DNA of 64,000 nt from NCBI GenBank assembly GCA_012064385.1, contig QRDG01000473.1, positions 6,243,037-6,307,036 on the forward strand, read 5' to 3'. Positions 36,081 to 46,936 of this stretch are shown here, in pieces (within the stretch, counting starts at the first letter, position 1; each line of letters begins with the position of its first letter). Source of the DNA: Puccinellia tenuiflora. Lineage: Eukaryota > Streptophyta > Magnoliopsida > Poales > Poaceae. A model generated the notes under the pieces. It was given only the letters and a program-made list of their open reading frames with translations. It was not told the DNA's origin and made no database searches. Both the position numbers and the translations under genes were made by a program.

Positions 36081-36486
36081 TGTTTTTTAGATAAACAGGG
36101 AGGTTTTCCCCGGTTCCATTGCAATAACGAAACCTTACAGCATTCCTTCAACATAACAGTTTTCGGCAAAACCTAAACCATAGGCTACTTGAAATGCTAG
36201 CAGTTTAAACCTATTACAAAATCTGGCCCTCGGCCACCACTGCCAAACATCCTTTCTCGACAGTACCAAAAGCAACCTGGAACTAAAACTAAAAACCGAA
36301 CACCAGGTTACGAAACCAACAGATCCTTCTCCCCTCCACTCCTTTTCCACCGGGGGTCTCACAGCACAACGTGGACAGCATCGTTCTCCAGAGGATTAAG
36401 CTTCAGGAAGTCCATCGTCGCCCTGCCACCGTAAGGAGATGGCACTGTACTTGCCCAGGTCTGGTTCCACCCAAAACCCAAGCATC

Positions 36487-37110
36487 TCAGCCGGGATCCA
36501 GAGCCAAAGCCCAGATGACATCCATCACTTGTTGCACCCTCTCACACTCTTCCAGCTTGATGCGAGTGTGCTCGTGTCCAAGTTCCCTCCATATTGGTTT
36601 AACCTCCTGACACTTCACAAACAGGTGACCACCATCCTCATGTATGCGGTTACAGAAAAGACATTTTGAGTTTTCAATCTGCACACCTCGCCTGATGAGG
36701 TTACACCTCGTGGCAAGAGAATCATGTGCACATCTCCACCAAAAGTGTTTGACTTTGTTTGGGCAGGCCAACTTCCATATCCTCCACCAATTCTTGGAAC
36801 CTCTTCCTCCTAGAACCTCGGCCTGATGAGTACTAGTGCTGGCATCAGAGCCTGCAGAGCGCATTTCATCCTCCACATACAACTTATACGCATTACGGAC
36901 AGAATGCAGCCCTCGTGGATCAAAGTGTCAGGCAATGAAATCCACAGCCCCCTCTCGAAGTGGTATATTCATAATTAGCCGGCCTTCCTCTTCAGAGAAT
37001 ATGTCTGTAACTAGCTGTCTGTCCCAGTCCCCAGTGGTCGGGCAGATTAGCTCTGAAACCTTGCTCAAGACACTACCTCCCCGTGGAGTAATGATCTTCC
37101 TTGACCATGC
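36487..37110 (-). pseudogene. LINE reverse transcriptase C-terminal zinc-binding domain (zf-RVT)
   Basis: The segment reads ELICPTTGDWDRQLVTDIFS and GAVDFIA, then a TGA at about 36933 in place of a Trp codon. It continues to WKLACPNKVKHFWWRCAHDS and the Cys/His cluster CLFCNRIHEDGGHLFVKC, ending at 36487. This is the typical zf-RVT region near the C-terminus of plant LINE ORF2. Confidence 0.85.
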
Positions 37111-37906
37111 ACGGCCGCCTTTCTTGGCATAATGGTACTCCTAAGCTGACTGAGTATGCATGGAAACCACAATGGCATTCCACCTGCTTTACAAGTTATT
37201 ACATACTACGTACGTGAATGGTATTAGGTTCGGTTTCTCTAGTTTTTCTGCAGTAGTCCGACTAATGGAGGATTTTACTGATACAATTTTGAAGTTGCTT
37301 GCAAGACCTAATGCCTGAAAGTAAGATTAGAAGTCCAGTACCAAAAGAGGAAACATTTAATGGACCTGCTAATGGTCTCACGTTCAACAAGTTGCTTCAT
37401 AGTGTTTCCAGCAGGGAAAGACTCTTTCAGTGGTCAGTGACAGGTTAAGCGATGTAGATTTACTGGTTTGTGTCAGATGAGCATGATCAAAGAAGCTCTC
37501 CTTCTCCTTTTAAGGATGACCATTAAATAATTGAACTTAATGCAAGGCCTGGCAGCTCTCATGGTGTATCTCTTACATATATGTGTCCGAAGACTTCTGT
37601 CCATATTAGATCGGATGGAATATGCTGTTCTGACTTCCCAGGTGCTCTTGATAAAAGTTTGCTTCCATTGAACGGATACTGAACCAATTTACAGGGTAAA
37701 TGTAAACATGATGCTTATTCTCTAACTAGAATGGCCTGGTCTATACTCTATACACTTCTCCTTTGAATTGTTCAGATATATTCAGTGCTATCAGGATATT
37801 TCTTAAGCATGTCACCAGGAGGTACCTTTCCAGCTTTCCTGGTCAAACTCTTGCAAACCCTGTTTGTCAATCTGTACAAGTTTTATATACTAGTTCAAGC
37901 CATCAA

Positions 37907-38305
37907 GGTATGACCAAATCCAAATGCTTTTTCCTCCAAGCAAAAGTAACCAAATCACGTGGGACCATCCATAAGGATAATAATTATATTTCTTATTAGA
38001 TAAGTACCAGTAATTCTTATCTTGGTGTGTATGGACAAATCCTATCATAAAAAAAAAAAATTGACATGCCTGAGATGCCAAGTAATATATGAACGTAATA
38101 TCAAACTATTAGGTTAACATCTTATGTAGACTAGTTCCGGGCAGGTGAGATGACAACATGTCAAATCCTAATGAATCTGTCGGCATGGTCACCACTTTCC
38201 AGTTTCCCCCAAATTTTCCAGGACACAAAAATCCTGCTGCAGCTTAACATTCCTAGTCACCTTCTCCAACAGGCACTTTGAGAAACTCGTGCTTCATTCC
38301 TGTGA
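37907..38305 (+). other. Upstream region of WAK1
   Basis: About 400 bp of AT-rich DNA between the relic gene and the WAK1 start. No TATA box could be assigned with confidence, and no other feature was seen. Confidence 0.4.
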
Positions 38306-41091
38306 ATGATTGATGAAATGAGAATGCCAGCTCTATTTGCCGTGGCGGCGGTGCTGTTTCTCACAGGCTGTTTAACACCGGCGGCAGCGATGAGTTCCCC
38401 AAGCATCACATTGCCCAGCTGCAAGAGCAAATGCAGCGACGTGGACATCCCGTACCCCTTCGGCACCACCCCGGGCTGTTACAGGCCTGGGTTCATGGTC
38501 TCCTGCAATGAGACGTACCTTCCACCAAAGCTGTTCCTGGACAATGGTGCCAGTCCTGGTCCTGGCCCTGAAGTTGTCGAGATATCTCTGAAGAACACCA
38601 CAGTGCGTGTTGGAAGCTGGGTTGTCGCCGGCAACACGAGCCATGTGCAGCTGGCCATGAGCCGAGGGTCCCCCTTCGTGCTGTCAGCCATGGCGAACAG
38701 CCTCGTCATCGTGGGGTGTGGCTTCCGTGTCATCCTGGACATCGTCGACGGGTGGACGTATGGCTCGTGTGCATCCTTCTGTCCAGCAGTCAATAACAGC
38801 ACCGGTGAGCCGTTCTTGCCTGACGTGGTATGCAACGGCATCGGCTGTTGTCAGCCGTCCATCCCGGTTGGCCTTCTGTCCTGCCGTATTGAGCTATCCT
38901 CGCTTGACGGTGCCGGCAGATGCCCGATTGCCCCGCCCCCGGCCCCAGAGCCGGCGTTCAACGCGAGCGTGCACATGGTGGAGCAAGAGTGGTGGAGCGA
39001 CGGGTCGAACGTCTACGGTCTGCAGCAATACTTCATTGACCTCCCATCTTACCCTGACATGAGCCCATTCTTTGTCCCTGCAATCGCAGCCTGGGTGTTG
39101 GGCAGGTTTCCCTGCGAAGAGGCCGCCCATAGGTCAGATTTTGGGTGCCGAAGCAAGAACAGCATGTGCCTCAACTCCACAAATGGCGCCGATGGCTATG
39201 TCTGCCGGTGCAGTGACGGCTACCATGGCAACCCTTACATGACAAATGGATGCCAAGGTGGGCGAGGTCGTCTATCAGCTGGTAAGTCCACACAGGAAAT
39301 TTGTAAAAATTAGTTCATCTTCCTGTGGCCACTTCATTTATTTGTAACCTGTAGATGTAAAAACTAAAAACATTCTTATGCTAGAAATCTGACAATCATG
39401 TAACTGAAATTCAGCATGTCCATTTTTTGAAAACACGATCAGAGGCAATAAACACAGGAGTTGAATTGAATTCTTGTCAAATATTTATCATTTTCAACAG
39501 AATGGTGTTTCGCATAAACATTATAAAATCTGCTTATTACAAAATCTAAGAGACGACTCAGTCGGTAAGATTGAGAAATCGATAGAAGCATCGTACCCTT
39601 TAGCCTTTGTTGTTGACAACTGCATGCTATTCTGAGTTGGTATCTGACACAAAAATATATACTGCAACGTACCATGGGGAGTAGGTGTGCACTGGCATCG
39701 CAGATCAATGTTATGCTTCTTTGTTATACACTAGTAATATCTTTAAGTAACACCAGCGGCAGTTTTTTACACAATTAAATTAGGATGCATTTCGATTTTC
39801 GACATGGATATTTTTCAAGCATAGTATAATGTGCAAGCATGTTTTTTGACACTGCTGTTGGTAAATTTCGACAGGGATAATTTTCTCTATAGGAGTTGGC
39901 AGTGGTATAATTATTTTGCTTCTAGTTCTTACTATCGTCTTTGCAACAAAAATAGTCAAGGATCACAAAGCCAAAAGGATGAAGGAATATTTCTTCAAGC
40001 AAAACCGTGGGTTATTGCTCCAGCAATTAGTAGACACAGATATAGCTGAAAGGATGATCTTCAGCTTAGAAGAGCTTGAGAAAGCAACGAATAAATTTGA
40101 TGCAGCTCGCATTCTGGGTGGCGGAGGGCACGGCACTGTGTACAAAGGCATTTTATCAGATCAACATGTTGTCGCTATAAAGAAGTCCAAAACCGTAATC
40201 AAAAGAGAGATCGACGAGTTCATAAATGAAGTTGCCATCCTTTCTCAAATCAATCACAGGAATGTGGTAAAGCTTTTTGGTTGCTGCCTCGAGACGGAGG
40301 TCCCACTGCTAGTCTATGAGTTCATTTCGAACGGAAGCCTCTATGCCCATCTTCATGCTGATGGTCCTCAATCATTATCATGGAAAGACAGATTGCGAAT
40401 TGCATCTGAAGTTGCAAGTTCTTTGGCCTATCTTCACTCATCTGCTTTGATATCGGTAATCCACAGAGACGTGAAGACATCAAACATACTGCTAGATGAT
40501 CGCTTGATGGCAAAAGTGTCTGACTTTGGTGCTTCTAGAGGCATTGCAATTGACCAATCAGGGGTAACAACTGCCATCCAAGGAACTTACGGATATCTCG
40601 ATCCTGAGTACTACTACGCAGGCCGACTGACCGAGAAGAGCGATGTCTACAGCTTCGGTGTCATGCTTGTAGAACTACTTACAAGAAAAAAACCAACCAT
40701 GTACCTGCCATCAGAAGGCGTCAGTTTAGTAGCACAGTTCATATTGCTGCTGAACAATGATAGGCTCAGTGAAATACTAGATGCACAAGTCTCTGAGGAG
40801 GCTGGGCACGAAGCCAACGAAGTAGCAGCAATGGCGGCAATGTGCTTGAGGATGAAGGGGGAAGACAGGCCGACGATGCGGTATGTGGAAACCAAACTCC
40901 AGGGGGTGCAGAGTATGGAGAACACCATGCAGGGCGACCCAGAAACGGAAGAATGTCTAGACAGTCTATGCCCAGTGGCATTTCAAAGAAGCTGCGACAA
41001 TGCTACTCATGCTGATGAGGTGGGTAAAAGCAGCAGCAGGCGATATAGCTTGGAGGAGGCGATGTTGCTGTCAGCGAGCTTGCGAAGGTGA
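38306..41091 (+). CDS. WAK-type receptor-like kinase, two exons, apparently intact
   Basis: Exon 1 is 38306-39257 and exon 2 is 39875-41091, giving 722 residues. A downstream donor (GTAAGT after 39281) keeps the same phase and would give 730. Alternative starts at 38318 and 38324 are possible. In order: signal peptide (about 1-29), cysteine-rich GUB_WAK-type galacturonan-binding region beginning CKSKCSDVDIPYPFG, a single EGF-like module near 285-317 (CLNSTNGADGYVCRCSDGYH), membrane span about 323-343, and a Ser/Thr kinase. Kinase signatures are complete: LGGGGHGTVYKG (~398), VAIKK Lys ~420, HRDVKTSN Asp ~516, DFG ~534, GTYGYLDPEYY. Unlike WAK3 it has no separate calcium-binding EGF exon. Family role: plasma-membrane sensing of cell-wall pectin or pathogens. 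The specific ligand is unknown. Confidence 0.85.
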
Positions 41092-42028
41092 TCTTCAGGA
41101 AATTCATCATCGCAATATGCGGTCAGCGGTCTCCTCGTTCCTGAACGAAAACATATATTGTATATACAGCCATACAGGAAGAGCGATGTTACATGTACAC
41201 ACCAAGGAAGAGCCACTGAGTCTGTAGAGTGGAGTGTGCTAGTTAAATTTTATGTAATTAGCAAAACATGGCGTGCAACGGCACAACTAGATGCTACGGC
41301 GCATATGTTTACATTTGAAAATATACTTATACAGTTCTACTTGATATAGTTCTTATGACTGAAATTGGTTTACATCTGTTAGAAAGCTGATTCAATCATG
41401 TATCACATAAACTGCACTGTTATAAACATTGATCTTTCTCCTTTGCCTTTGATTTCCTTGTGGATTTTTTAACGCCTCAGAGAACTTGCATGGTTTTTTA
41501 ACTTCAGTTTAACATTACAACGGATGGTTTTTTAACATTGCGCCCATATACTGTACTGCTCTATTCTCTAGTTCTACTTGCTGATTACCCTGGGTGAGGG
41601 AAACGTATATAAAATCGTTGAATCACGGCTAAATTAGGGATGTGGGAGGGTGCAGTGTCCGTACCTGAGTCGAGATGAACCGCTCGCACATCCCCCCACG
41701 TCGCCAGTGTGCAAGACTAGGCGGCTGCGTCACCAATGCGTACGCGACCTCACCGCAGGTCGCCGCCAGTCGAACTCCTCCCCGCATTGTCCCCTGCTTA
41801 CCGCGCCCAAGGTTGGACTCCGCGGTGCCGCGACGGCGATAGATCGGGGATGGAGGAGAAGGAATCGCCGGCGGTGGGAGGAAGGAAGGGGGAGGCGGAG
41901 CACGGCCGGCTGGCCGGCGTGGAAGACGACGAGTAGTGTATTCTGTCTGTAACTCGACGGGAAGAAGACGTATTGCTAAACCTTTTTTTAGGAGAATGTT
42001 TTTTTTGTTATACGATGGGCCCAATGGT
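41092..42028. other. Region between WAK1 and the foldback element
   Basis: The 3' flank of WAK1, then a GC-rich stretch (about 41640-41940) with overlapping ORFs on both strands that match nothing recognised. No credible gene. Confidence 0.5.
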
Positions 42029-42316
42029 GGTCCTGGTGGAGTTTTTTTTTTAAATATTATTTTTTTTAATCGTAATTCGGAATATATTATGCGGAATGAA
42101 ACAATTCCAAATCTATTGCGCCGTCGGCCTTCCACGGGCCGAAACACTCTTTTCGGCCTTCTACGGGCCGAAACATTACTTTCGGCCTACCTCGGGCCGA
42201 AACATTCTAATTATATGTTATCAAGTATTAATCCGTTGGGCTTAGCTTGTTTCGGCCCGCCGCCGGCCGAAACGTTCTTAACCCATCCGAATTATATTGT
42301 AACATGAATTGAGGCC

Positions 42317-42368
42317 TAGTCTAGTGGTCATGCCTTACTTGTCCACCTAGTAGACCCAAGTTCAAGTC
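42317..42368 (+). other. tRNA-like module with Pol III A and B boxes (left arm of foldback copy 2)
   Basis: TAGTCTAGTGG (42317-42327) fits the A-box consensus TRGYNNANNNG, and GTTCAAGTC (42360-42368) fits the B-box core GWTCRANNC. Their starts are 43 bp apart, the tRNA-gene spacing. A good cloverleaf could not be drawn, so this is not called a tRNA gene. It is probably a tRNA- or SINE-derived sequence. Confidence 0.5.
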
Positions 42369-43120
42369 TCACTTAGAACAAAATGGCATATTATTTTATA
42401 TTTTTATTCTAAAATCCAGAAAATATGTTAATAAATTTTATATTTTTTATTCTAAAATAATAAATTTAAATAATAATATTTCAATCTATAAATCTAAATA
42501 ATACAAAGTAATATGTATAGAATGAATTTGTTTTATAAATTTTATATTTTTTATGCCTTCTTTCTCTTCTACACCCAAGTTCAAGTCTCATTTGGGACAA
42601 ATTGGTAAATTATTTTGTCCTTTTATTTTAAAATCCAAAAAATAATAGAGCTATTAATATTATTATAAATCTAAATAATATAAAATAATGTGTCAACAAT
42701 GAATTTTGTTTTATAAAATGTGTATATTTTGAAGCCAAGTCTAAATAAAATGTGTATATTTTGTTTATTAAATCTAACATGAATTATTTTATTATCTAAA
42801 TTTATTATTTAGATTTATAATAATATTACTAATTCTACACATGTTATTTTATTGTTTATATTATAATAATATTAATAATTCGAGACATATTATTTTATAA
42901 AACAAAATATACACATTTTATTTAGAATTGGCTTCAAAAAATACAAAATTTATAAAACAAATTCATTCTATACATATTACTTTGTATTATTTAGATTTAT
43001 AGATTGAAATATTTATTATTTAAATTTATTATTTTAGAATAAAAAATATAAAATTTATTAACATATTTTCTGGATTTTAGTATAAAAATATAAAATAATA
43101 TGCCATTTTGTCCTAAGTGA

Positions 43121-43172
43121 GACTTGAACTTGGGTCTACTAGGTGGACAAGTAAGGCATAACCACTAGACTA
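43121..43172 (-). other. tRNA-like module with Pol III A and B boxes (right arm of foldback copy 2)
   Basis: The inverted counterpart of 42317-42368: A box at 43172-43162 and B box at 43129-43121 on the minus strand, same spacing, with GGTTATGCC in place of GGTCATGCC after the A box. Confidence 0.5.
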
Positions 43173-43460
43173 GGCCTCAATTCATGTTACAATATAATTC
43201 GGATGGGTTAAGAACGTTTCGGCTGGCGGCGGGCCGAAACAAGCTAAGCCCAACGGATTAATACTTGATAACATATAATTAGAATGTTTCGGCCCGAGGT
43301 AGGCCGAAAGGAATGTTTCGGCCTGTAGAAGGCCGAAAAGAGTGTTTCGGCCCGTGGAAGGCCGACGGTGCAATAGATTTGGAATTGTTTCATTCCGTAT
43401 AATATATTCCGAATTACAATTTAAAAAAATAATATTTAAAAAAAAAACTCGGTCCTGGTG

Positions 43461-44419
43461 TGTATCGCCGTGAGGGCTTGCGGAACCCGCTGGGCCCAAT
43501 TCAGTGTTGGCAGGGACGACAAGTGCCGCCGAGCGGCAGCGGCGGCGCCCAATGCCGCTCGGCGGGTTCAGTCGCACTAGGCGGCTGCGGCCGGTGGCTC
43601 TCGTCGTATCCAGCCGCGGCGAGCGCAATCGTGGGGAGAGAGCGATGTCTGATTGGGGGCCGACCGGCCGAGCCGACGGAGGAGGCGAATGCGTGATGCA
43701 TGGAACCAGCGGCGTCCGCGGTCCAGTCGGTCGGAGATTGGTGGCGCTCGGCGCCGGCCACGATCGGACGGCGGAGGAGCCAAGTCACATTCTGCTCGCC
43801 GTGAACCGCGACAGGAGGGAAGATGCGGGTTTGGGCATCTGGCATCCGCCATTTCTGGGCTCCTAAAGTCCTAAACCCGACAAGCTCAAGCGCCCTCCAC
43901 CTTCAGGCTAGGTAAATTCAGTCACCAGCATCTTACGAAATCTCAGCTCGCATCAAGTTCCGTTATTTTGCCCCTAATTGCGGCTGGCTTACACGTCGAT
44001 GAATGTGCTGTACTCCTATCAGATAATACTATAATTTCCGAGGTAGTGAACTGATTGTTGTAGTTGAATAATACATTAGGCACCAGGTTCTGTCAGAGGA
44101 CACCATTTTTCTATATCCAAAGCAAACTCTTAGGGAAATTAATACCATAAACTGAATTGATACACTCCTGAATTGTGGGAGTTTTCTCGTAATAATATTC
44201 TTAAAGGATAAGTGGATAACTATCTTCCTCATTACACGACTGAAACAAAAAGAAAAAAAAACTAACAGCTAGATAGGAACACATGGGAACACTGACCATA
44301 CTGTTGTCGCTCAGTGCCCCGCGTGATGCACAAGATCTGTCTTAATATTATCTTTGCCACTATCGTGGTGGGTTGTTAGGTGGTCTAATACAAAATTGGG
44401 TCAGTCACAGTGAAGTCCT
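43461..44419. other. Region upstream of the WAK pseudogene
   Basis: GC-rich to about 43900 with overlapping compositional ORFs, then AT-rich. The missing 5' part of the WAK pseudogene should lie here, but no GUB_WAK-type sequence is readable. Confidence 0.5.
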
Positions 44420-46712
44420 GTGGATTGCAGGGTCCTATAACATCTCAAAACTCATGTCTGAACCTCATGGTGTGGCACTTCCTGCCTTGCTAGACTGGGT
44501 GATCAGCAACTCGTCATGCCAAAAGCAACGGTCTTCTGCTCCTGCATGCCGCAGTAGCAACAGCTTTTGTCAATACTACACAAGCTATGTCTACAATGGG
44601 TATCAGTGCCACTGCTCTGCTGGTTATCAGGGAAATCATTACATCCTGGACGGATGCCAAGGTACAAGTTAAATAAATTTGGTATTAATCCATTGTCATA
44701 CAAGTTAAAATATAAATTAGGGCGACTACAATTTGAATTTAGTAGCCATGTACATCCGCTGATATAAATATTTTACCGGTTTAATTGGTTCTGCAATTTC
44801 TAAAATACTAAATACAGTCCCACTGATGAGTAGTTATTTTGACTTCCTTTCCAGCTTATGATCTGATTATATTGTCATTTGACTAGATATTGATGAGTGT
44901 GTACATAAGGAAGCCCACTCATGCCATGTAACTTGCAAAAATATGCCTGGAACATTTCACTGCCGTTGCCCAGATGGAACATATGGGAACCCCACTATAA
45001 AAGGGTGATGCATCAAGATCACGAATTACTCTGAATGTGACAACCACTATGTATCATTGATATTTGATTACCTGTACTATGATCCATATAATCTTCATAT
45101 TTATATAGACAATCATATTACTGGTAACATTTTGTTGGTACAAATTGGTAACCATTCACTGATTGTTCTATGTCAAATAATAATTATGATCTTCACCCCA
45201 ATATATTATCCAACTGCATAGTTGGGATGTTAACTGGAACCATTTTTTGTCAAGATGGCAGACTGTGGAGATATTTGCAAGAAGGAAAAATTATATATAT
45301 GATATATCCCTTCTATTACTGTTGTTTCTGTTGCTTGTAATCTTAACCTCATCATACACAGAGGAGAAACTGAAACCTGTCCTAGCTATTCACTAATCAA
45401 ATGATCATTTGGCCATGGCGACTGCTTTATGTAGAGAGACTTTTGTGGATAGCAACCTCATCATACACAGAGGAAAAAAATGGAAAATTGATAAATTTGT
45501 ATAGCTGTTTGTGCCGGTAAGTTACATAATCTTAGTTCCATAGCTTTTCAGGTTTAATCGTAGGCATAGTAATCAGTGGTCTCTCAGTGCTGCTTCTTGC
45601 ACTCAGTGCTCCATTTGTTACACGTACTGTGAAGCTAAGGAAGGTGAAGAAAATGAGAGAACAGTTATTCAAACAAAATCATGGGTTGCTATTGCAGCAG
45701 TTAATATCACAAAAGGCAGATATTGGTGAGAGGATGATGTTTACCTTGGGGGATATAGAGAAGGCCACAAATAATTTCGACAAGTCTCGTGAAGTTGGTG
45801 GTGGCAGGCATGGTGTTGCGTATAAAGGAATTCTAGACCTGTATGTTGTTGCCATCAAGAAATCAAAGATTGTAGTACAGAAAGAAATCGACGAATTCAT
45901 AAATGAGGCTGCCATTCTTTCTGAGATCAACCATAGAAATGTCGTGAAGCTCATAGGATGCTGCCTTGAGGCGGAATTACCCTTGTTGGTTTATGAGTTC
46001 ATTTCAAATGGAACCCTGTTAAAGGGCCAACATCACTATCATGGGACGACCCGTTAAGAATTGCACTTGAGGTTGCCAGAGCTCTGGCCTATCTGCATTC
46101 AGCTACTTCGATGCCCATATTTCATAGAGATATCAAGTCCTCTAACATACTTCTTGATGGGAGTTTAACAGCAAAGGTATCGGACTTCGGAGCCTCAAGG
46201 TACATTCCTATTGATCAAACAGCAGTGATGATAGCTGTTCAAGGAACATTTGGTTATTTAGATCCCATGTACTATTACACAGGCCGACTGACAGACAAGA
46301 GCGACGTTTTCAGTTTCGGTGTTCTCCTCATAGAACTGCTGACCAGGAAGAAACCGTATGTGTATAGATCGGATGGTGATTCCAGTCTTGTCACGCAGCC
46401 ATGGACGACGAAGACAATGGGGAACTCCAAGTAGCCATACTAGCGGCAGCATGCACCAGAATGGAAGGAGAGACCCGACCAACAATGAAGGAGGTGGAGA
46501 TGGCGCTTGAAAACCTGCGAGCCAGAAAGAAGCATGCTCCATATAATTCAGCATCACAGAGATACGACCGGGATCAAACTGTTTCACCTTATAGGTCAAC
46601 TGAAGATCTATTCACCAACAAGGATATGCTGATTGGAGGGGATGCCGAGGTATCGAGCAGGCAGTACACAATGGAGGAGGAAATCTTGTTGTCCTCCAGG
46701 TACCCCCAATGA
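44420..46712 (+). pseudogene. WAK-type receptor kinase pseudogene
   Basis: Paralogous to WAK3. The signal peptide and most of the ectodomain are missing. Exon 1 remains only from about 44420 to 44661 (PALLDWVISNSSC, then the EGF-like part up to the GT donor). Exon 2 (44887-45036, 150 bp) is a calcium-binding EGF module starting DIDECVHKEAHSC, with a TGA where WAK3 has GGG (gaGGAGGGtgc in WAK3). The kinase exon starts at 45552 after TTTTCAG. It has a 16-nt deletion after EFISNGTL (near 46020) that shifts the frame. HRDIKSSNILL and DFGAS remain readable at 46111-46434. A second deletion of roughly 25 codons with frame change near 46400 precedes the C-terminus. The glycine loop also reads VGGGRHGVAYKG instead of VGGGGHGVVYKG. 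Confidence 0.88.
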
Positions 46713-46936
46713 TCTCTTCTGGGGCTGAACAAAGGAGAGCTCTGTTTATATGGGAATGAGCAAATGTTCTTGCGGTATTTTGCATGAAGTCATGATTCTG
46801 ATAACTTTTCTTTACACACATTTGTTTGTACAATGCTGCTGTTTGTGTGCATGAAGTCTACCACAATTTTTTATGTGTATGTCAGTTGAATGTGGTTGTT
46901 ATTTCTCCTACTAGATTTTTTACCTGGGAATCTCAT

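Larger units (their letters stand above)
35386..37110 (-). mobile_element. 5'-truncated LINE, minus strand, with poly(A) and TSD; probably composite
   Basis: Flanked by the 12-bp duplication ACGGCCGCCTTT (35374-35385 and 37111-37122). The poly(A) tail lies at the left end (T run at 35383-35393). Its insertion site overlaps the TSD of the preceding LINE. A second 3'-end-like sequence (GTTTATCTAAAAAA on the minus strand, near 36081-36095) lies in the middle, between the zinc-finger and RNase H parts. This suggests one LINE inserted into another or a chimaeric copy. Confidence 0.8.
34412..37906 (+). pseudogene. Broken multi-exon gene of unknown identity, interrupted by two LINEs
   Basis: Several open segments are bordered by plausible splice sites. 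About 34443-34496 reads ARNAVKDMADDAIQLEAH before a GTATCT. About 34558-34641 reads DNQNLVLQAIKNIVDYCSLF and LSILEKDA, between a TTATTACAG acceptor and a GTAATT donor, with phase matching the previous segment. About 37265-37440 reads LMEDFTDTILKLL, then in a shifted frame ESKIRSPVPKEETFNGPANG and LTFNKLLHSVSSRERLFQW. About 37776-37906 is open between TTGTTCAG and GTATGA. Stops and frame changes lie between them. I do not recognise the family. The two LINEs lie between the second and third segments. Confidence 0.4.
42039..43450. mobile_element. Mutator-like long-inverted-repeat (foldback) element, copy 2
   Basis: 1412 bp, termini GAGTTTTTTTTT / AAAAAAACTC, perfect 10-bp duplication ggtcctggtg at 42029-42038 and 43451-43460. 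The element is almost one palindrome, with arms of more than 500 bp. Each arm begins with a T-rich end, then three GGGCCGAAA modules spaced 29 bp apart (42136, 42165, 42194 in the left arm), then a tRNA-like module, then AT-rich sequence. No transposase is encoded. Confidence 0.88.

Noticed and set aside
41629..42147. 172-codon minus-strand ORF downstream of WAK1; similar GC-rich ORFs at 43501-43866 and 47813-48237
   Set aside because: Compositional ORFs with no recognised product; the first also runs into the foldback element.
42136..42210. 29-bp periodic units as a CRISPR-like array
   Set aside because: Alternating inverted units in a eukaryotic foldback transposon, no spacers of constant length and no cas genes.
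42310..42380. Genuine tRNA gene
   Set aside because: A and B boxes are good but no convincing acceptor and T stems could be paired by eye.
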